Shown here piece by piece: positions 10,310 through 21,449 of a stretch of 64,000 nucleotides of DNA. Position 1 is the first letter of the stretch. Every line of letters starts with the position of its first letter. The position numbers and the translations under genes were made by a program. The DNA is from Candidatus Nitrotoga sp. SPKER (lineage in GTDB: Bacteria > Pseudomonadota > Gammaproteobacteria > Burkholderiales > Gallionellaceae), in assembly GCA_003402285.1 (NCBI GenBank), contig QFXG01000015.1, positions 62,001 to 126,000 of the forward strand, read 5' to 3'. Under the pieces are notes generated by a model, which saw only the letters and a list, made by a program, of their open reading frames with translations, had not been told where the DNA came from and searched no databases.

Positions 10310-10753
10310 GGTATCAAAACAGCATGATCCTTGTGTATCTTCATGTACACCCTCTTGGCCACTTGCATACTTCATAATCATCGCTTCGTTACCATGTTTC
10401 CCAACGCTACTTGCAAAGTATCCGCTTATCCAAAACTCTCCACCTCACAATTGCTTTTTAACCTCTGGACTTCTACGAAATATCTCTCGTCCTGCTATGC
10501 TCTTAATTACTCTGACACCGATTTGGTCAAGTACACTCTTGGTCGGGTACACTTTGCACCAAAAAATGAACACTGTCTGTATCCGCACCTATCTTTATAA
10601 ACTTGATGTCATACCTCTGCCTAACTCAATAAATACATCTCTTAACTCATTCTCTACCTTTTCACCAAATACCGTCCGACGATACTTCGCTGGACACACT
10701 ATGTGGGATAGCAATACCGTTACATTATGCTTCTTATGAATGTATTCACTCAT
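10310..10753 (-). pseudogene. tnpA: decayed IS200-type transposase TnpA
   Basis: A Y1 (HUH) single-strand transposase remnant. Reading from the ATG at 10753 gives a convincing IS200 N-terminus (HNVTVLLSHIVCPAKYRR, GEKVENELRDVFIELG). Further on, in shifted frames, come TDSVHFLVQSVP, IKSIAGREIFRRSPEVKKQL and SGYFASSVGKHGNEA. The coding sequence contains at least two frameshifts. It also has a TGA where family members have Trp in the QLWGGEFW motif. The gene is therefore dead, although ends acted on in trans might survive. It lies 0.3 kb from the intact IS630 copy, which marks this gap as an insertion hotspot. Confidence 0.8.
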
Positions 10754-11067
10754 CCATACAATTAAAGGCAACGTTGCGGCAAGCCGCGAGAAATCATACC
10801 CAAAAGATTGAAGTCTGCTTCTCGGCGCAGGCATCCAAGCTTTACTACATGGGAGGCTTCGCATTACACTTTGTTACAGATATTTTTGCTCACTTTGTTT
10901 GATAAAATGCCTATGCAATGCCTATTCAGCAAGCCTTTGCGGGCAGGGACTACATTCCAGATAATGGCACCCCCGGTAATCAACTGAATCTATTAGCATA
11001 TTAACCGGGCAACAGTGTGATTTTTCCCGATCATTAAATTATGAATCTGTTAGTTTGTACAATTGCA

Positions 11068-11092
11068 TATACGAATCATTTGTATTCGTATA
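11068..11092. repeat. inverted repeat in gene-free region
   Basis: Perfect 9-bp arms (TATACGAAT and its complement at 11084-11092) around a 7-nt spacer, flanked by TTGCA and TGCAA that extend the symmetry with a 2-nt bulge. There is no gene close by. It could be an operator or part of an old mobile element end. The wider stretch 10754-11534 holds no credible ORF. Confidence 0.5.
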
Positions 11093-11172
11093 CAATGCAA
11101 ATGTTCTCTGCTTTTGCAATTTTAAAGTACAAATAACCCCTCTTCTGTTTATTTGTAATTTAAAAGTCTCCC

Positions 11173-11202
11173 TTGACATGCATTAAGCAGAGGGCTTCAT
11201 AA
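11173..11202 (+). promoter_or_regulatory. candidate promoter before a terminator (possible short RNA)
   Basis: TTGACA at 11173-11178 is followed after 18 bp by TCATAA at 11197-11202, a plausible sigma-70 arrangement with a weak -10 box. A strong terminator follows at 11217-11254. A transcript starting here would be only about 45 nt long. Confidence 0.25.
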
Positions 11203-11216
11203 ATGGTGCTCCTTAT

Positions 11217-11254
11217 CCGCTCACTTCCTCCGGGGGAACTGAGCGGTTTTTTTT
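11217..11254 (+). terminator. rho-independent terminator
   Basis: A GC-rich stem CCGCTCA/TGAGCGG is extended by TTCC/GGAA and followed directly by eight T residues on the + strand. It is a strong intrinsic terminator. The upstream + strand lacks a gene, so it ends either a short RNA or a decayed transcript. Confidence 0.75.
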
Positions 11255-11534
11255 ATCTCTCTTCTCTTTACTAATAACACACGTAACAAATTATAAAAAT
11301 ACAATCGGGAAACGAAGCGGACGACCATAAGCTTGTGCAGGATGTCTGCACCTAAATTGGCCAGTCAAATATGTGAAAAGAGGATTTAAAACGATTTATT
11401 GGTAAGGACCAGAGTTTATAAACTGGTCAGGAAGTAATAAATATATAAGGGAAGAAGGCTGAAGTAAGTTCAAAAAACCTAAAACTTACAATCTGTTTTA
11501 TATACGGCAATCCACTGATAATATAAAAATTCAG

Positions 11535-11611
11535 TGGTAGGCGCGATTGGACTCGAACCAACGACCCCCACCATGTCAAGGTGGTGCTCTAACCAGCTGA
11601 GCTACGCGCCT
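11535..11611 (-). tRNA. tRNA-Val (anticodon GAC)
   Basis: A full 77-nt cloverleaf reads on the minus strand. The acceptor stem AGGCGCG pairs with CGCGCCT, the D arm contains AGCTCAGCTGG, the anticodon loop TTGACAT sits in a CCACC/GGTGG stem, and the T arm contains GGTTCGAGTCC. The 3' CCA is encoded. The anticodon GAC reads valine codons GUC and GUU. Confidence 0.95.
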
Positions 11612-11819
11612 GCATAAAGGTGCATATTGTAACTGAATTTCAAGTCAATCTCAAATTTTGAACCCAAAGTGAGCTGCACGCTACGCCAGTGAAATCAAAA
11701 ACGAACAGTTTATGTGCTGCAAAATCGAGTACATCTATTTATATTAATTTTGATAGTGTAAGCGGTAAGGTGGCGTAAAATGTACAGTCTACTCCTGACT
11801 AAAATTATTGATAAAAATT

Positions 11820-13211
11820 ATGACCATACGTACTCGTTTCGCGCCTAGCCCCACGGGTTATCTGCATATCGGTGGTGCCCGCACTGCATTATTCTCTTGG
11901 GCTTACGCCCGTAAGCATGGTGGCGTTTTTATTTTGCGCATAGAAGATACAGATGTAGAGCGCTCTACACCGGAAGCGGTGCAAGCCATTCTAGATGGCA
12001 TGACTTGGCTTAATTTGGGTTATGACGAAGGCCCCTTTTATCAAATGCAGTGTATGAAACGATATAAAGAGGTAATCCAGCATATGCTGGCGCAGGGTTT
12101 AGCCTATTATTGCTATACCTCGCCAAGTGAACTGGAAGCTATGCGTGAGACCCAACGTGCAAATGGTGAAAAACCACGTTACGACGGTCGCTGGCGTCCA
12201 GAATCCGGCAAGATACTACCTGAACCACCTGCCGAAACGATGCCAGTCGTGCGTTTCAAGAATCCTACCAAGGGATCGGTGTCGTGGAAAGATTTGGTAA
12301 AAGGGTTTATTGAATTTGACAATGGTGAATTAGATGACCTCATCATTGCCCGTGCCGATGGCACACCCACCTATAATTTTTGCGTAGTTGTGGATGATTG
12401 GGATATGGGTATTACACACGTAATACGCGGCGATGACCACGTTAATAATACCCCACGTCAGATCAATATACTCAAGGCATTGGGCGCAAATGTGCCACAG
12501 TACGCGCATCTATCGATGATATTAGGTGACGACGGACAGAAACTGTCCAAGCGCCATGGTGCAGTTAGCGTGATGCAATATGATGAACAGGGTTATCTGC
12601 CAGAAGCAGTGATTAATTACCTGGCAAGACTGGGATGGTCACACGGTAATGATGAAATTTTTTCGGTAGAGCAGTTTTGTTCGTGGTTCGACCTCGACCA
12701 TATTACGCCATCTGCGGCACAATTTAATACAGAGAAATTAAACTGGCTTAATCAGCATTACATAAAGCAGGCGGATAATGCCCGGCTCGTGGCATTAATC
12801 CGTCCGCGCTTGGAAGCACGGGGTGTATTAATAAGCGCTGTGCCTGCTCTAGACGCCATAATTGACCTTTATAAAGAACGAGTCGTAACTCTTAACGAAT
12901 TGGCTGATGCAGCGGAAGTATTTTATATCGACTTGCATCCCAATCAGGAATTGCTAAATACCCAGCTGTCTGCGGAAGCAATACCTGCTTTGCAGGAACT
13001 GGCGAAGCACCTAAAAAATATAACATGGGAAGCAGCGGCTATTGGGGCGGCAATCAAGGAAATAGCAAGTAAGCATGGCTTGAAAATGCCTAAATTAGCC
13101 ATGCCGTTGCGTGTAATGCTCACTGGACAAACCCAGACTCCCTCGGTAGATGCAGTATTAATGCTGTTTCCACGCGAAATTGTATTGACGCGTATGGCAC
13201 GATATCTTTAG
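11820..13211 (+). CDS. gltX: glutamyl-tRNA synthetase
   Basis: Charges tRNA-Glu with glutamate using ATP in the cytosol. The protein is a class I synthetase of 463 residues from the ATG at 11820; a TTG four codons upstream is possible but less likely. The HIGH-type motif is [17 protein letters not shown] near residue 9. The KMSKS-type motif is [11 protein letters not shown] near residue 240. The C-terminal helical anticodon-binding domain is complete. It is transcribed away from the adjacent tRNA-Val. The gene is intact and typical. Confidence 0.96.
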   Translation: MTIRTRFAPSPTGYLHIGGARTALFSWAYARKHGGVFILRIEDTDVERSTPEAVQAILDGMTWLNLGYDEGPFYQMQCMKRYKEVIQHMLAQGLAYYCYTSPSELEAMRETQRANGEKPRYDGRWRPESGKILPEPPAETMPVVRFKNPTKGSVSWKDLVKGFIEFDNGELDDLIIARADGTPTYNFCVVVDDWDMGITHVIRGDDHVNNTPRQINILKALGANVPQYAHLSMILGDDGQKLSKRHGAVSVMQYDEQGYLPEAVINYLARLGWSHGNDEIFSVEQFCSWFDLDHITPSAAQFNTEKLNWLNQHYIKQADNARLVALIRPRLEARGVLISAVPALDAIIDLYKERVVTLNELADAAEVFYIDLHPNQELLNTQLSAEAIPALQELAKHLKNITWEAAAIGAAIKEIASKHGLKMPKLAMPLRVMLTGQTQTPSVDAVLMLFPREIVLTRMARYL

Positions 13212-13247
13212 CAGTTACCGGTATTCAGTAGTCAACGCTAAATAAAA

Positions 13248-14029
13248 ATGTCCTCTTGCCTGCAAAGTAGAAACGTTCCCATTGTCTGCTTCATTACCGT
13301 TACAGCGTAATGTGATGCTCATCGGTGGCGGACTTGCCAATGGAGATATTTCTCCAGATGATGATCGCTGCCGATTTATGCCCCGTATTTTGTATCATCT
13401 TGCGCTTCGTCAGTGCCTTGTCTACTTGATCATTAAACCTCTTGCTGTCGACTTCTATCGTCTGTCTTTGCGCTTTGGTCATGAACGTATAGCTGAATTT
13501 AGGTTTGCGCCAGCGCAGTTCACGCGTACCGTCAAAGTGTTGGTGCAGTGCCACTTTAATTCCCCGCATAGTCAGTCCCGTGCCGCTGGTCTCGACTTAT
13601 ATCAATTCCCCCTGGTGTTGATAGGACAGATTCTTTGATAACGTTTTTATCACCTGCACCGACAAAGGGCGCGTCAGTTGTTCGGGAATGTACACCGGCA
13701 ACCAAGTACTGCAATGTGGTCATGTAAACCGTGCATGTATCCCAGCGTAGTCTCAGTGGCGGTAAAGCGCAGTTGCATCAGTTTGCCGATGGTATCGTCG
13801 ATTGTGCGATAGCACCGCACGATGCGCTTAATCTGACGCACGCTGACCAAAAGCCGTTTGCTCGCTTTCTTCTGGTCACAATACCTGCCGTTAGTAGCTC
13901 TTTCACCTGCGCCCGTGTTGCTTCTTTTTGAAGCATCATCATGCCCCTTTAAAATTGCCCGCCTTTTGTTTTTACAGACACCGAGTTTACTCACTCAGGG
14001 GTCATTTCTAATCGGGGAAAAGGGGACAT
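13248..14029 (-). mobile_element. internally deleted ISNCY-like insertion sequence remnant
   Basis: The outer ends resemble inverted repeats: ATGTCC at 13248 and AGGGGACAT at 14029. On the minus strand two transposase pieces survive. The first is an N-terminal helix-turn-helix piece (RRKASKRLLVSVRQIKRIV) at about 13.75-13.95 kb. The second is a C-terminal piece (HFDGTRELRWRKPKFSYTF and VDKALTKR) at about 13.39-13.57 kb. The catalytic core expected between them is missing and frames are broken. Family assignment rests on the end sequence and C-terminal style and is only moderately sure. No other gene lies in 13212-14227. Confidence 0.6.
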
Positions 14030-14227
14030 GAGCACTTAGCGCTAACAGGTTAAAATTTGTTCTTCGCCATCTCGGCGTTGTAAACTTACATGTTGCATTT
14101 AACTGTTCCACAGATGCATGAGTTAACTTCAAACTTTTTGGCACCACTGGAATGATGCTAGTATTCGTACTGGTACAAGCAATGGCGCTATCGAAATACG
14201 TGCGAGAAAGAAGAGGAAAGTAACTAA

Positions 14228-14530
14228 ATGCTATATGCCATTATTGGTCATGATGTACCTGACAGTTTAGCCAAACGTCTGGCAACACGCCCCGCACACG
14301 TGGCACGGCTACAAGCATTACAAAACGAAGGGCGTTTAATTCTGGCTGGTCCTTTCCCAAATGTGGATGCTGTTGATCCCGGCGCTGCGGGGTTTTCCGG
14401 CAGCCTGATAGTAGCAGAATTTGCTACATTAAAAGACGCGGAAATTTGGGCTCAAGCTGACCCCTATATGGTCACTGGGATCTATACGCAAATTCTGGTT
14501 AAACCATTTAAGAAAGTATTTCCAATATGA
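14228..14530 (+). CDS. yciI: YciI family protein
   Basis: A small cytoplasmic protein of 100 residues with the ferredoxin-like alpha/beta fold of the YciI family (YCII-related domain). The family features are an N-terminal [16 protein letters not shown], a conserved His-containing [11 protein letters not shown], and GRLILAGPF. The role of the family is poorly defined; some members degrade chlorinated or muconolactone-like compounds. It overlaps the next gene (bolA) by 4 nt (ATGA), and ppiC follows, a conserved-looking yciI-bolA-ppiC cluster. Frame and length are normal. Confidence 0.88.
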   Translation: MLYAIIGHDVPDSLAKRLATRPAHVARLQALQNEGRLILAGPFPNVDAVDPGAAGFSGSLIVAEFATLKDAEIWAQADPYMVTGIYTQILVKPFKKVFPI

Positions 14531-14817
14531 ACCATTTAGCGACCAATCGCTCAAACAACCGCATAGAGCAGATGAATAGTCTCCTTGCAGCGCTCCAACC
14601 CACAAAAATAGAGATTATCGATGATAGCCATAAACATGCAGGACACGTTGGAGCACGTAGTGGGGGTGGGCATTATCACCTCCTTATTGTGTCCACACAG
14701 TTCGAGAGTAAGCCTACTGTGACACGGCACCGTATGATATATTCTGCATTGGGAGATATGATGAAGCATGATATTCATGCACTGGCCATTGCTGCCTATA
14801 CACCAGAAGAACTATAA
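14527..14817 (+). CDS. bolA: BolA family protein
   Basis: A BolA/IbaG-type protein of 96 residues. The family is linked to stress morphology and to iron-sulfur cluster trafficking with monothiol glutaredoxins. Conserved features are [13 protein letters not shown], including the conserved His, the [11 protein letters not shown] strand, and the [13 protein letters not shown] helix. The start overlaps the yciI stop by ATGA, indicating translational coupling. A second Met at residue 16 could also be the start, since the first 15 residues are not conserved family sequence. Confidence 0.9.
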   Translation: MNHLATNRSNNRIEQMNSLLAALQPTKIEIIDDSHKHAGHVGARSGGGHYHLLIVSTQFESKPTVTRHRMIYSALGDMMKHDIHALAIAAYTPEEL

Positions 14818-14853
14818 TTTTTATTTAAACTTTCAACAACTAAGGACAGAACA

Positions 14854-15645
14854 ATGCTGAAATTTTCAAAATTTGCCACTATCGCTTTATTTTCTGTTTC
14901 TGCACTTGCAATGAATCAGATTTACGCGCAAGAAAAACCAGCCGCAGTAGTAAATGGCGTCATTATTCCAAAAGCACGTGTGAACATGCACGTCAAGGCT
15001 GCCGCTTCGCAAGGGAAAATGGATAGTCCAGAACTGCGTCTCGCCATCCAAGATGAATTAATTAACCGTGAAATAATGGCACAAGAGGCGGTAAAACAAG
15101 GTTTTGATAAACAGCCTGACACCATCAGCCAGTTTGAGCTAGCCAAACAAACGGTTCTGGTAAATGCATTCTTGCAGGATTACCTTAAAAACCATCCAAT
15201 TAGCGAAGATGCAATCAAGCAGGAATATGAAAGTATTAAAAAAACCACGGGCAGCAAAGAATATAACTTACGTCACATCCTGGTAAAAGATGAAAACGAA
15301 GCAAAGTCTATTGCTGCTCAGCTAAAAAAGGGGAGCAAGTTTGAAGATCTGGCAAAAAAGCACTCTCTGGATCAGGGTTCAGCTGACAAGGGTGGCTCTC
15401 TGGGTTGGGCATTACCAGGCAACTTCACGCAGACCTTTGCTGATGCGCTAGTCAATCTCAAAAAAGGGGGGGTAAGTGCACCGGTGAAATCTGATGCTGG
15501 CTGGCATCTGATTAAACAGGAAGATGTGCGTGATTTCAAATTCCCTGCTTACCAGGAAGTGAAAGCAAATATTCTACAACGCTTACAACAGCAAGCCGTA
15601 CAAAAAGCCATTATTGACATGCGCGCAAAAGCAAAAATTGAATAA
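14854..15645 (+). CDS. periplasmic peptidyl-prolyl cis-trans isomerase (parvulin type)
   Basis: A 263-residue SurA/PrsA/PpiC-like foldase. Residues 1-25 form a Sec signal peptide ending at IYAQ, which places it in the periplasm. A helical chaperone segment (about 40-130) precedes the parvulin domain with EYNLRHILVKDENEA, KKHSLDQGSADKGGSLGW and SDAGWHLIKQED. It probably assists outer-membrane or periplasmic protein folding. It follows bolA by 36 bp in the same direction, has a good AAGGA ribosome site, and ends before a strong terminator. Confidence 0.92.
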   Translation: MLKFSKFATIALFSVSALAMNQIYAQEKPAAVVNGVIIPKARVNMHVKAAASQGKMDSPELRLAIQDELINREIMAQEAVKQGFDKQPDTISQFELAKQTVLVNAFLQDYLKNHPISEDAIKQEYESIKKTTGSKEYNLRHILVKDENEAKSIAAQLKKGSKFEDLAKKHSLDQGSADKGGSLGWALPGNFTQTFADALVNLKKGGVSAPVKSDAGWHLIKQEDVRDFKFPAYQEVKANILQRLQQQAVQKAIIDMRAKAKIE

Positions 15646-15665
15646 ACTGATATTCAGATGAAAAT

Positions 15666-15692
15666 AAAAGGCGACCAATGGTCGCCTTTTTT
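15666..15692. terminator. intrinsic terminator between ppiC and purL
   Basis: A perfect AAAAGGCGACC / GGTCGCCTTTT hairpin with T-runs readable on both strands. It lies between the convergent ends of ppiC (+) and purL (-) and probably terminates both. Confidence 0.9.
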
Positions 15693-15714
15693 GTGCATGC
15701 ACTTTTGTAATCTA

Positions 15715-18700
15715 TTAATTAACCCACTTGCGCGCATTCTGGAACATTCTCAACCATGCTCCACTTTCCTTCCATTCTGCCGGATGCCAGGAATGCTGCA
15801 ACGCTCGAAACAACCGTTCCGGATGCGGCATCATGATGCTGAATCGTCCATCAGCTGTGGTCAGTCCGGTAATACCCTGAGGCGAACCGTTAGGATTAAG
15901 CGGATAAACAACTGTCGGTTGGCCGTAGTTATCCACATAACGAAGTGTGACCAGCGGCTGCGCCGCCTTCAAACGTTTGTCGTTATCGAAATGAGCATAT
16001 CCTTCACCGTGTGCCACCACGATGGGCATACGGCTACCTGCCATGCCATCAAAGAACATTGAAGGCGAGTGCTGTACTTCCACCATCACAAAACGCGCCT
16101 CAAACTGCTCCGATAAATTGCGCGCAAAATGTGGCCAGTGTTCTGCCCCCGGAATAATTTCGTGCAAATTACTCATCATCTGACAGCCGTTACACACACC
16201 CAGAGCAAACGTATCATCGCGCTTGAAAAAGGCTTCAAACTCATCACGTGCGCGCGAATTGAACAATATGGATTTTGCCCATCCCTCACCCGCCCCTAGT
16301 ACATCGCCATAAGAAAAACCACCACACGCCGCCACCCCTTTAAAACCTGCCAATTTCACGCGGCCAGTGATGATGTCGCTCATGTGTACGTCCACTGCCG
16401 TGAAACCGGCGCGATCAAATGCTGCCGCCATTTCCACATGTCCGTTCACACCCTGTTCACGCAATATAGCGATTGGTGGACGTAATTTCCTCAACGTTGG
16501 CGCAACAATATTTTTGTTCAAATCGTAAGTGAGCTTCACCTGCAAGCCAGGGTCGGCGGCATCCAGAATGCGGTCATATTCCTGTTGGGCGCAAGCTGGG
16601 TTGTCGCGTAGTTTCTGCATCTGGTAAGTCGTTTCCGACCAGATGCGCTTCAGATTAATGCCCGTCTCGCTGAACAATATTTTACTTTGCCGCACGATAT
16701 CTATCGTACCGGTCATATTCAGTGTAGCAACCGAACGTACCGCCGCAAGCCCAGCACTATGACACACGTCCAATACATACTGTAAGTCGCGATTATGTAC
16801 CTGCACTACTGCACCCAATTCTTCATTAAACAATGTACTTGGGTCATCACCCTGCAATTCATCCAGATTTATGGTCAGGCCGACATGGGTAGCAAAGGCC
16901 ATTTCGCATAGTGTGGTAAACAATCCACCGTCCGAACGGTCATGATATGCCAGCAACTTGCCCTCACTATTCAGGCGCTGGACAACGTCGAAAAAGATTT
17001 TCAGCTTGCCCGCATCCTCCAGATCGGGGCTAACATTACCCACCTGTTTATACACTTGGGCTAGCGCCGAGCCACCCATGCGATTCTTGCCCTCGCCCAG
17101 GTCAATCAGTAACAATGCAGTGTCCAAATCGGCTGCCAATTGCGGCGTCAACGTCATACATACATCCATACACGGTGCGAAAGCTGTCACGATTAGCGAC
17201 AACGGGGCAGTCACCGCTTTTTTCTCTGTACCTTCCTGCCATGCTGTGCGCATGGACATGGAATCTTTACCTACCGGAATGCTAATACCAAGTTGCGGGC
17301 ACAACCCCATGCCCACCGCACGCACAGTATCAAACAGTGCAGCATCTTCACCATGATGACCAGCCGCCGCCATCCAGTTGGCCGATAGCTTGATGTCGCC
17401 GATTTTTTCGATACGCGCCGCTGCAATGTTGGTAATCGCCTCTCCCACGGCCATTCGTCCGGAAGCCGCAGCGTTCAACACCGCCAGCGGAGTGCGCTCA
17501 CCCAGCGCAAATGCCTCACCCAGTACAGTATTGAAGCCCAACAAGGTCACTGCCACATCCGCTACTGGAACTTGCCACGGCCCTACCATCTGATCGCGTG
17601 CAGTCAAGCCACCTACAGTGCGGTCACCAATGCTGATAAGGAAAGTTTTGTCGGCTACAGAAGGTAAGCGCAACGTGCGCTCGATTGCATCTTTAAGATT
17701 TATTTTGCTGACATCCAATGCAGGAAGCTTCACACCCTCGCGCTTTACATTGCGCGTCATTTTAGGAGGCTTGCCCAGCAATACCGACAACGGCATATCC
17801 ACCGCATTATTGTTAAATAATTCGTCATGCACGATCAATTGGTCATCGGCAATTGCGCGCCCCAATACGGCGAATGGACAGCGTTCACGCGCGCACAACG
17901 CTTTAAACTCATCCAGACGTGCCTGATCAATCGCCAGTACATAACGTTCCTGCGCTTCATTACTCCAAATCTGCATCGGCGACATTCCTCGCTCTTCAGA
18001 AGGAACGGCGCGCAATTCAAAACGAGCACCGCGTCCACCGCCATGCACTAATTCCGGCAACGCGTTGGAGATGCCACCTGCCCCAACATCGTGTATAGAC
18101 AAAATGGGATTATTTTCACGCATCTGCCAGCAACGGTCAATTACTTCTTGCGCACGACGTTGCATTTCGGGATTACCGCGCTGCACCGAAGCAAAATCCA
18201 GATTCTCTGCATTGGCACCAGTATCCATGCTGGATGCCGCACCACCGCCCAGACCGATCAACATCCCTGCTCCGCCCAGTTGGATCAGCAGTGCACCCAC
18301 AGGTAATGCATGCTTGTGGGTATGTTGCGCCGCGATACTGCCCACCCCGCCCGCCAACATGATGGGCTTGTGATAACCACGCACCTCGCCGTTTACAGTC
18401 TCTTCAAAGGTGCGAAAATAACCAGCCAGATTGGGGCGGCCAAATTCATTATTGAACGCTGCACCGCCAAGCGGTCCTTCCAACATGATCTGCAAGGCGG
18501 AAGCGATGCGTGACGGCTTGCCATAAATCAGCGGGGCTCCATTTTCACCCGAAAAGGGGTTAGCGAGAGCGCTACCGTAAATTTCCCACGGCTGCTCGAA
18601 GCCAGGAATATTCAAATTGGACACAGAGAAGCCGGTTAGCCCCGCCTTGGGTTTGGAACCGGAACCAGTCGCGCCTTCATCGCGTATCTCGCCACCCGCT

Positions 18701-19677
18701 CCGGTGGCCGCACCGGCAAAGGGCGAGATAGCCGTGGGATGGTTATGCGTTTCCACTTTCATCAACGTGTGCGTCAGCTCATCGTTGTAAGCATAGCCAC
18801 CATCGGCGCGCGGATAGAAACGCTCAATGCGGGCGCCTTCGATCACAGAGGAATTATCAGAATACGCAACCACCGTACCTTCAGGATGCAGCTTATGGGT
18901 ATTGCGGATCATACCGAACAGCGAGATCGCCTGCTGCTCATCATCTATCACCCAATCCGCGTTGAAAATTTTGTGTCGGCAATGTTCGGAGTTTGCCTGG
19001 GCAAACATCATTAACTCTACATCGGTAGGATTGCGCCCTCTTCGATGAAAATTCTCCACCAAATAATCAATCTCATCCTTGGAAAGGGCCAGTCCCATCT
19101 CGACATTAGCCGCTGCCAGCGCCGCATTGCCGCCGTGCATAATGTCCACAATAGAGAGCGGCAGTGGCTCACCATGACGAAAAATCTTTTTTGCCACATC
19201 ATTGAAGCCTGTTTTAAGACTCACCACAGGATCAAACACGGATTCTGTCATGCGGTCATGCAGTAGCGGCAGCAACACTTTCAGTTCTGACTGCGTCAAC
19301 GTTTTACCATTCTTAATCTTGACGGAATACACAACGCCGCGCTCAATGCGCTCAACCCTATGCAAACTGCAATGCCGCGCAATTTCCGTGGCCTTGGAAG
19401 ACCACGGCGAGATAGTACCCAAGCGCGGCACAACCAGCAGATGTTGTAATTTATCTTTAACCTTACGCCCGCCCTCCCCCACTTTCGAATCATCCAAATC
19501 GAGCAACGTACCCAGCAAGTTGGCTTCAGTGACTGACAATTTCGTATTGAGCGCCACGAAATACCAATGGCATGCATCTGCCAGATATACATTTGGAAGA
19601 GCATTGCTGATAACAGCACGTAATTTTTCAAGACGGAAGGAAGACAACGCGGACTTGCCAGGGGAAACGCGGAACAT
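15715..19677 (-). CDS. purL: phosphoribosylformylglycinamidine synthase
   Basis: Converts FGAR, glutamine and ATP to FGAM in purine synthesis. This is the large single-chain form, 1320 residues, as in other Gram-negative bacteria. An N-terminal domain precedes the two ATP-grasp-like AIR-synthase modules (for example [19 protein letters not shown], and the later [10 protein letters not shown]). The C-terminal glutamine amidotransferase domain has nucleophile Cys1162 in [12 protein letters not shown] and the terminal His-x-Glu in [10 protein letters not shown]. The start at 19677 gives the typical MFRV N-terminus. The gene is monocistronic and convergent with ppiC. Confidence 0.97.
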   Translation of the reverse strand: MFRVSPGKSALSSFRLEKLRAVISNALPNVYLADACHWYFVALNTKLSVTEANLLGTLLDLDDSKVGEGGRKVKDKLQHLLVVPRLGTISPWSSKATEIARHCSLHRVERIERGVVYSVKIKNGKTLTQSELKVLLPLLHDRMTESVFDPVVSLKTGFNDVAKKIFRHGEPLPLSIVDIMHGGNAALAAANVEMGLALSKDEIDYLVENFHRRGRNPTDVELMMFAQANSEHCRHKIFNADWVIDDEQQAISLFGMIRNTHKLHPEGTVVAYSDNSSVIEGARIERFYPRADGGYAYNDELTHTLMKVETHNHPTAISPFAGAATGAGGEIRDEGATGSGSKPKAGLTGFSVSNLNIPGFEQPWEIYGSALANPFSGENGAPLIYGKPSRIASALQIMLEGPLGGAAFNNEFGRPNLAGYFRTFEETVNGEVRGYHKPIMLAGGVGSIAAQHTHKHALPVGALLIQLGGAGMLIGLGGGAASSMDTGANAENLDFASVQRGNPEMQRRAQEVIDRCWQMRENNPILSIHDVGAGGISNALPELVHGGGRGARFELRAVPSEERGMSPMQIWSNEAQERYVLAIDQARLDEFKALCARERCPFAVLGRAIADDQLIVHDELFNNNAVDMPLSVLLGKPPKMTRNVKREGVKLPALDVSKINLKDAIERTLRLPSVADKTFLISIGDRTVGGLTARDQMVGPWQVPVADVAVTLLGFNTVLGEAFALGERTPLAVLNAAASGRMAVGEAITNIAAARIEKIGDIKLSANWMAAAGHHGEDAALFDTVRAVGMGLCPQLGISIPVGKDSMSMRTAWQEGTEKKAVTAPLSLIVTAFAPCMDVCMTLTPQLAADLDTALLLIDLGEGKNRMGGSALAQVYKQVGNVSPDLEDAGKLKIFFDVVQRLNSEGKLLAYHDRSDGGLFTTLCEMAFATHVGLTINLDELQGDDPSTLFNEELGAVVQVHNRDLQYVLDVCHSAGLAAVRSVATLNMTGTIDIVRQSKILFSETGINLKRIWSETTYQMQKLRDNPACAQQEYDRILDAADPGLQVKLTYDLNKNIVAPTLRKLRPPIAILREQGVNGHVEMAAAFDRAGFTAVDVHMSDIITGRVKLAGFKGVAACGGFSYGDVLGAGEGWAKSILFNSRARDEFEAFFKRDDTFALGVCNGCQMMSNLHEIIPGAEHWPHFARNLSEQFEARFVMVEVQHSPSMFFDGMAGSRMPIVVAHGEGYAHFDNDKRLKAAQPLVTLRYVDNYGQPTVVYPLNPNGSPQGITGLTTADGRFSIMMPHPERLFRALQHSWHPAEWKESGAWLRMFQNARKWVN

Positions 19678-19757
19678 AAACAGGCTCTCAGGGGCTGTTA
19701 AAAACAGCTTGTCATTATACTATGCGACCTCATTTCCACCCGAAGGAAAATACATTC

Positions 19758-20618
19758 ATGCCAGCCGCACCGCGCATTCCCACCATTACGCAAAAGCAAG
19801 TCGCTACCTTTCTCCCCCCTCGCCCGCGTGACAGCCATAAAGGTAACTTTGGTACAGTGGCAGTCATAGGAGGAGCTAAGGGCATGATCGGCGCACCTTT
19901 ACTGGCTGCGCGCGCAGCGCTCAAGCTGGGCGCAGGCTGTGTGCATGTGGGCATGCTGGCAGACAACGCCCCAAGTGTTGATATATTGCAACCCGAATTA
20001 ATGCTGCATAGCGCACAGGCGGCATTGCACCTACCCAAACTGGATGTATTAGCCATTGGCTGCGGTATGGGATATAACAACACTGCTCAGCAACTTTTAC
20101 ATGATGCACTCAAGCTGGATACCGTACTGATACTGGATGCTGACGCACTCAACATTCTTGCCCTCCGTCCAGATTTGCGTACCGCGCTAATTTCACGCAA
20201 GCATGCAAACGTAATAACCCCTCATCCTGGCGAAGCCGCACGCCTGCTCGGCTGCAACACTGAAGAAGTGCAGGCCGCACGCGCCGAAGCCGCACAGGAA
20301 CTGACTAAACGTTTTCATAGCACCGTGGTACTAAAAGGTGCCCACAGCCTGTGCGTCACTCGCGCTGGCAAGATAGTTGTAAACAAGACCGGCAACCCCG
20401 GCATGAGCAGCCCCGGTATGGGCGATGTGTTGACTGGCATAATCGCCGCTTTTATCGCTCAAGGATTGGATGTGGACCAAGCCATATTGTTGGCAGTGCA
20501 CCTGCATGGCGCGGCTGGTGATGCGATGGCAAAACAGAAAGTTACAATCGGCATGACAGCGACTGAAGTGACACAACGGGCGCGCTGGTTATTGAATCAA
20601 TGGATAATAATTAAATAG
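19758..20618 (+). CDS. nnrD: ADP/ATP-dependent NAD(P)H-hydrate dehydratase
   Basis: Repairs hydrated, damaged NAD(P)H (NAD(P)HX) back to NAD(P)H. The protein is a ribokinase-like YjeF C-terminal domain family member of 286 residues without the N-terminal epimerase domain. Visible motifs are GNFGTVAVIGGAKGMIGAP, VLDADALNILA, VITPHPGEAARLL and GNPGMSSPGMGDVLTGIIA. The ATG at 19758 is preferred over one 36 bp upstream because GAAGGA precedes it at proper spacing and the protein then begins at conserved sequence. The gene is divergent from purL across a short gap. Confidence 0.9.
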   Translation: MPAAPRIPTITQKQVATFLPPRPRDSHKGNFGTVAVIGGAKGMIGAPLLAARAALKLGAGCVHVGMLADNAPSVDILQPELMLHSAQAALHLPKLDVLAIGCGMGYNNTAQQLLHDALKLDTVLILDADALNILALRPDLRTALISRKHANVITPHPGEAARLLGCNTEEVQAARAEAAQELTKRFHSTVVLKGAHSLCVTRAGKIVVNKTGNPGMSSPGMGDVLTGIIAAFIAQGLDVDQAILLAVHLHGAAGDAMAKQKVTIGMTATEVTQRARWLLNQWIIIK

Positions 20619-20693
20619 CTTCATCACGCAAACCTGTACAAACCTGCATCCAGGTAAAGCAAATGCAAAACAAACACAAATTTCGACAAAGTT

Positions 20694-21449
20694 ATGAGCC
20701 ACTCAATTGATATTCGCGAGGAATTCGGCGTTCGCACCCTGCACTTTGGGTCTGAATGGATCCAAGGTGCGATGCGCATCGCACGCCCATGGAATCTGGA
20801 ACTCGATTACACCAAAGAAATGATGACGAGCCTACTATTCCGTGAGGAGATCCGCTTTCCCCGCAAGGTATTACTGATTGGTCTTGGTGCCGCCTCATTA
20901 ACCAAATTTCTGTATCGTAATTACCCACTGACCAAGCTCACTGTGGTAGAAATCGAACCCTCTGTAATCGCTGCCGCCCGGCAATTTTTCAAGCTGCCGG
21001 AAGATCCCAAACGATTGAAAATAGTGATTGGCGATGGAGCCGAATTTGTTGCCAACAGCGACCAGACCTATGACCTGATACTGGTGGATGGATTTGATGC
21101 CAATGCCCGCGCGGGTGCGCTCGATACCTTACCGTTCTATCAGGTTGTACGCGCTCACCTGAGCAAAGAAGGCATCATGGTCGTTAATCTTTTGGGGCAC
21201 AGTCGAGGCTACAAGAGCAGTGTTGAACGCATCCGTAGCGCCTTTGAGGGCCGTGTGCTGGCTTTTCCTTCCTGCGACAGTGGCAACGCCATTGCCTTCG
21301 CAGTAGCGGGCGAACCCATCTGCATATCGATTGATGATTTGAAGGAGCAGGCGGTGATATTAAAAAAAGAAACGAGCCTTAACCTACTTGCAACATTGAC
21401 CCGATTGGAACAAGCACAACCCTGTAAAGGCGGAATGCTTGAAATATAA
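20694..21449 (+). CDS. spermidine synthase-like protein
   Basis: A 251-residue protein with the polyamine aminopropyltransferase/methyltransferase Rossmann fold. Matches to the family include WIQGAMRIARPWNLELDYT at the N-terminus, the nucleotide-binding VLLIGLGAASLTKFLY with following VVEIEPSVIAAAR, and IVIGDGAEFV with LILVDGFDA. The N-terminal beta-strand domain is shorter than in canonical SpeE, so it may not be a genuine spermidine synthase. It lies 75 bp after nnrD in the same direction and may share its transcript. The exact substrate is unknown. Confidence 0.8.
   Translation: MSHSIDIREEFGVRTLHFGSEWIQGAMRIARPWNLELDYTKEMMTSLLFREEIRFPRKVLLIGLGAASLTKFLYRNYPLTKLTVVEIEPSVIAAARQFFKLPEDPKRLKIVIGDGAEFVANSDQTYDLILVDGFDANARAGALDTLPFYQVVRAHLSKEGIMVVNLLGHSRGYKSSVERIRSAFEGRVLAFPSCDSGNAIAFAVAGEPICISIDDLKEQAVILKKETSLNLLATLTRLEQAQPCKGGMLEI

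Noticed and set aside
10218-10739. 173-codon + strand ORF
   Set aside because: It is the complement of the decayed IS200-type transposase, whose fragments are recognisable on the minus strand.
19202-19831. Long + strand ORF antisense to purL (209 codons)
   Set aside because: It lies opposite strongly conserved PurL coding sequence and shows no family resemblance; a shadow of codon bias.
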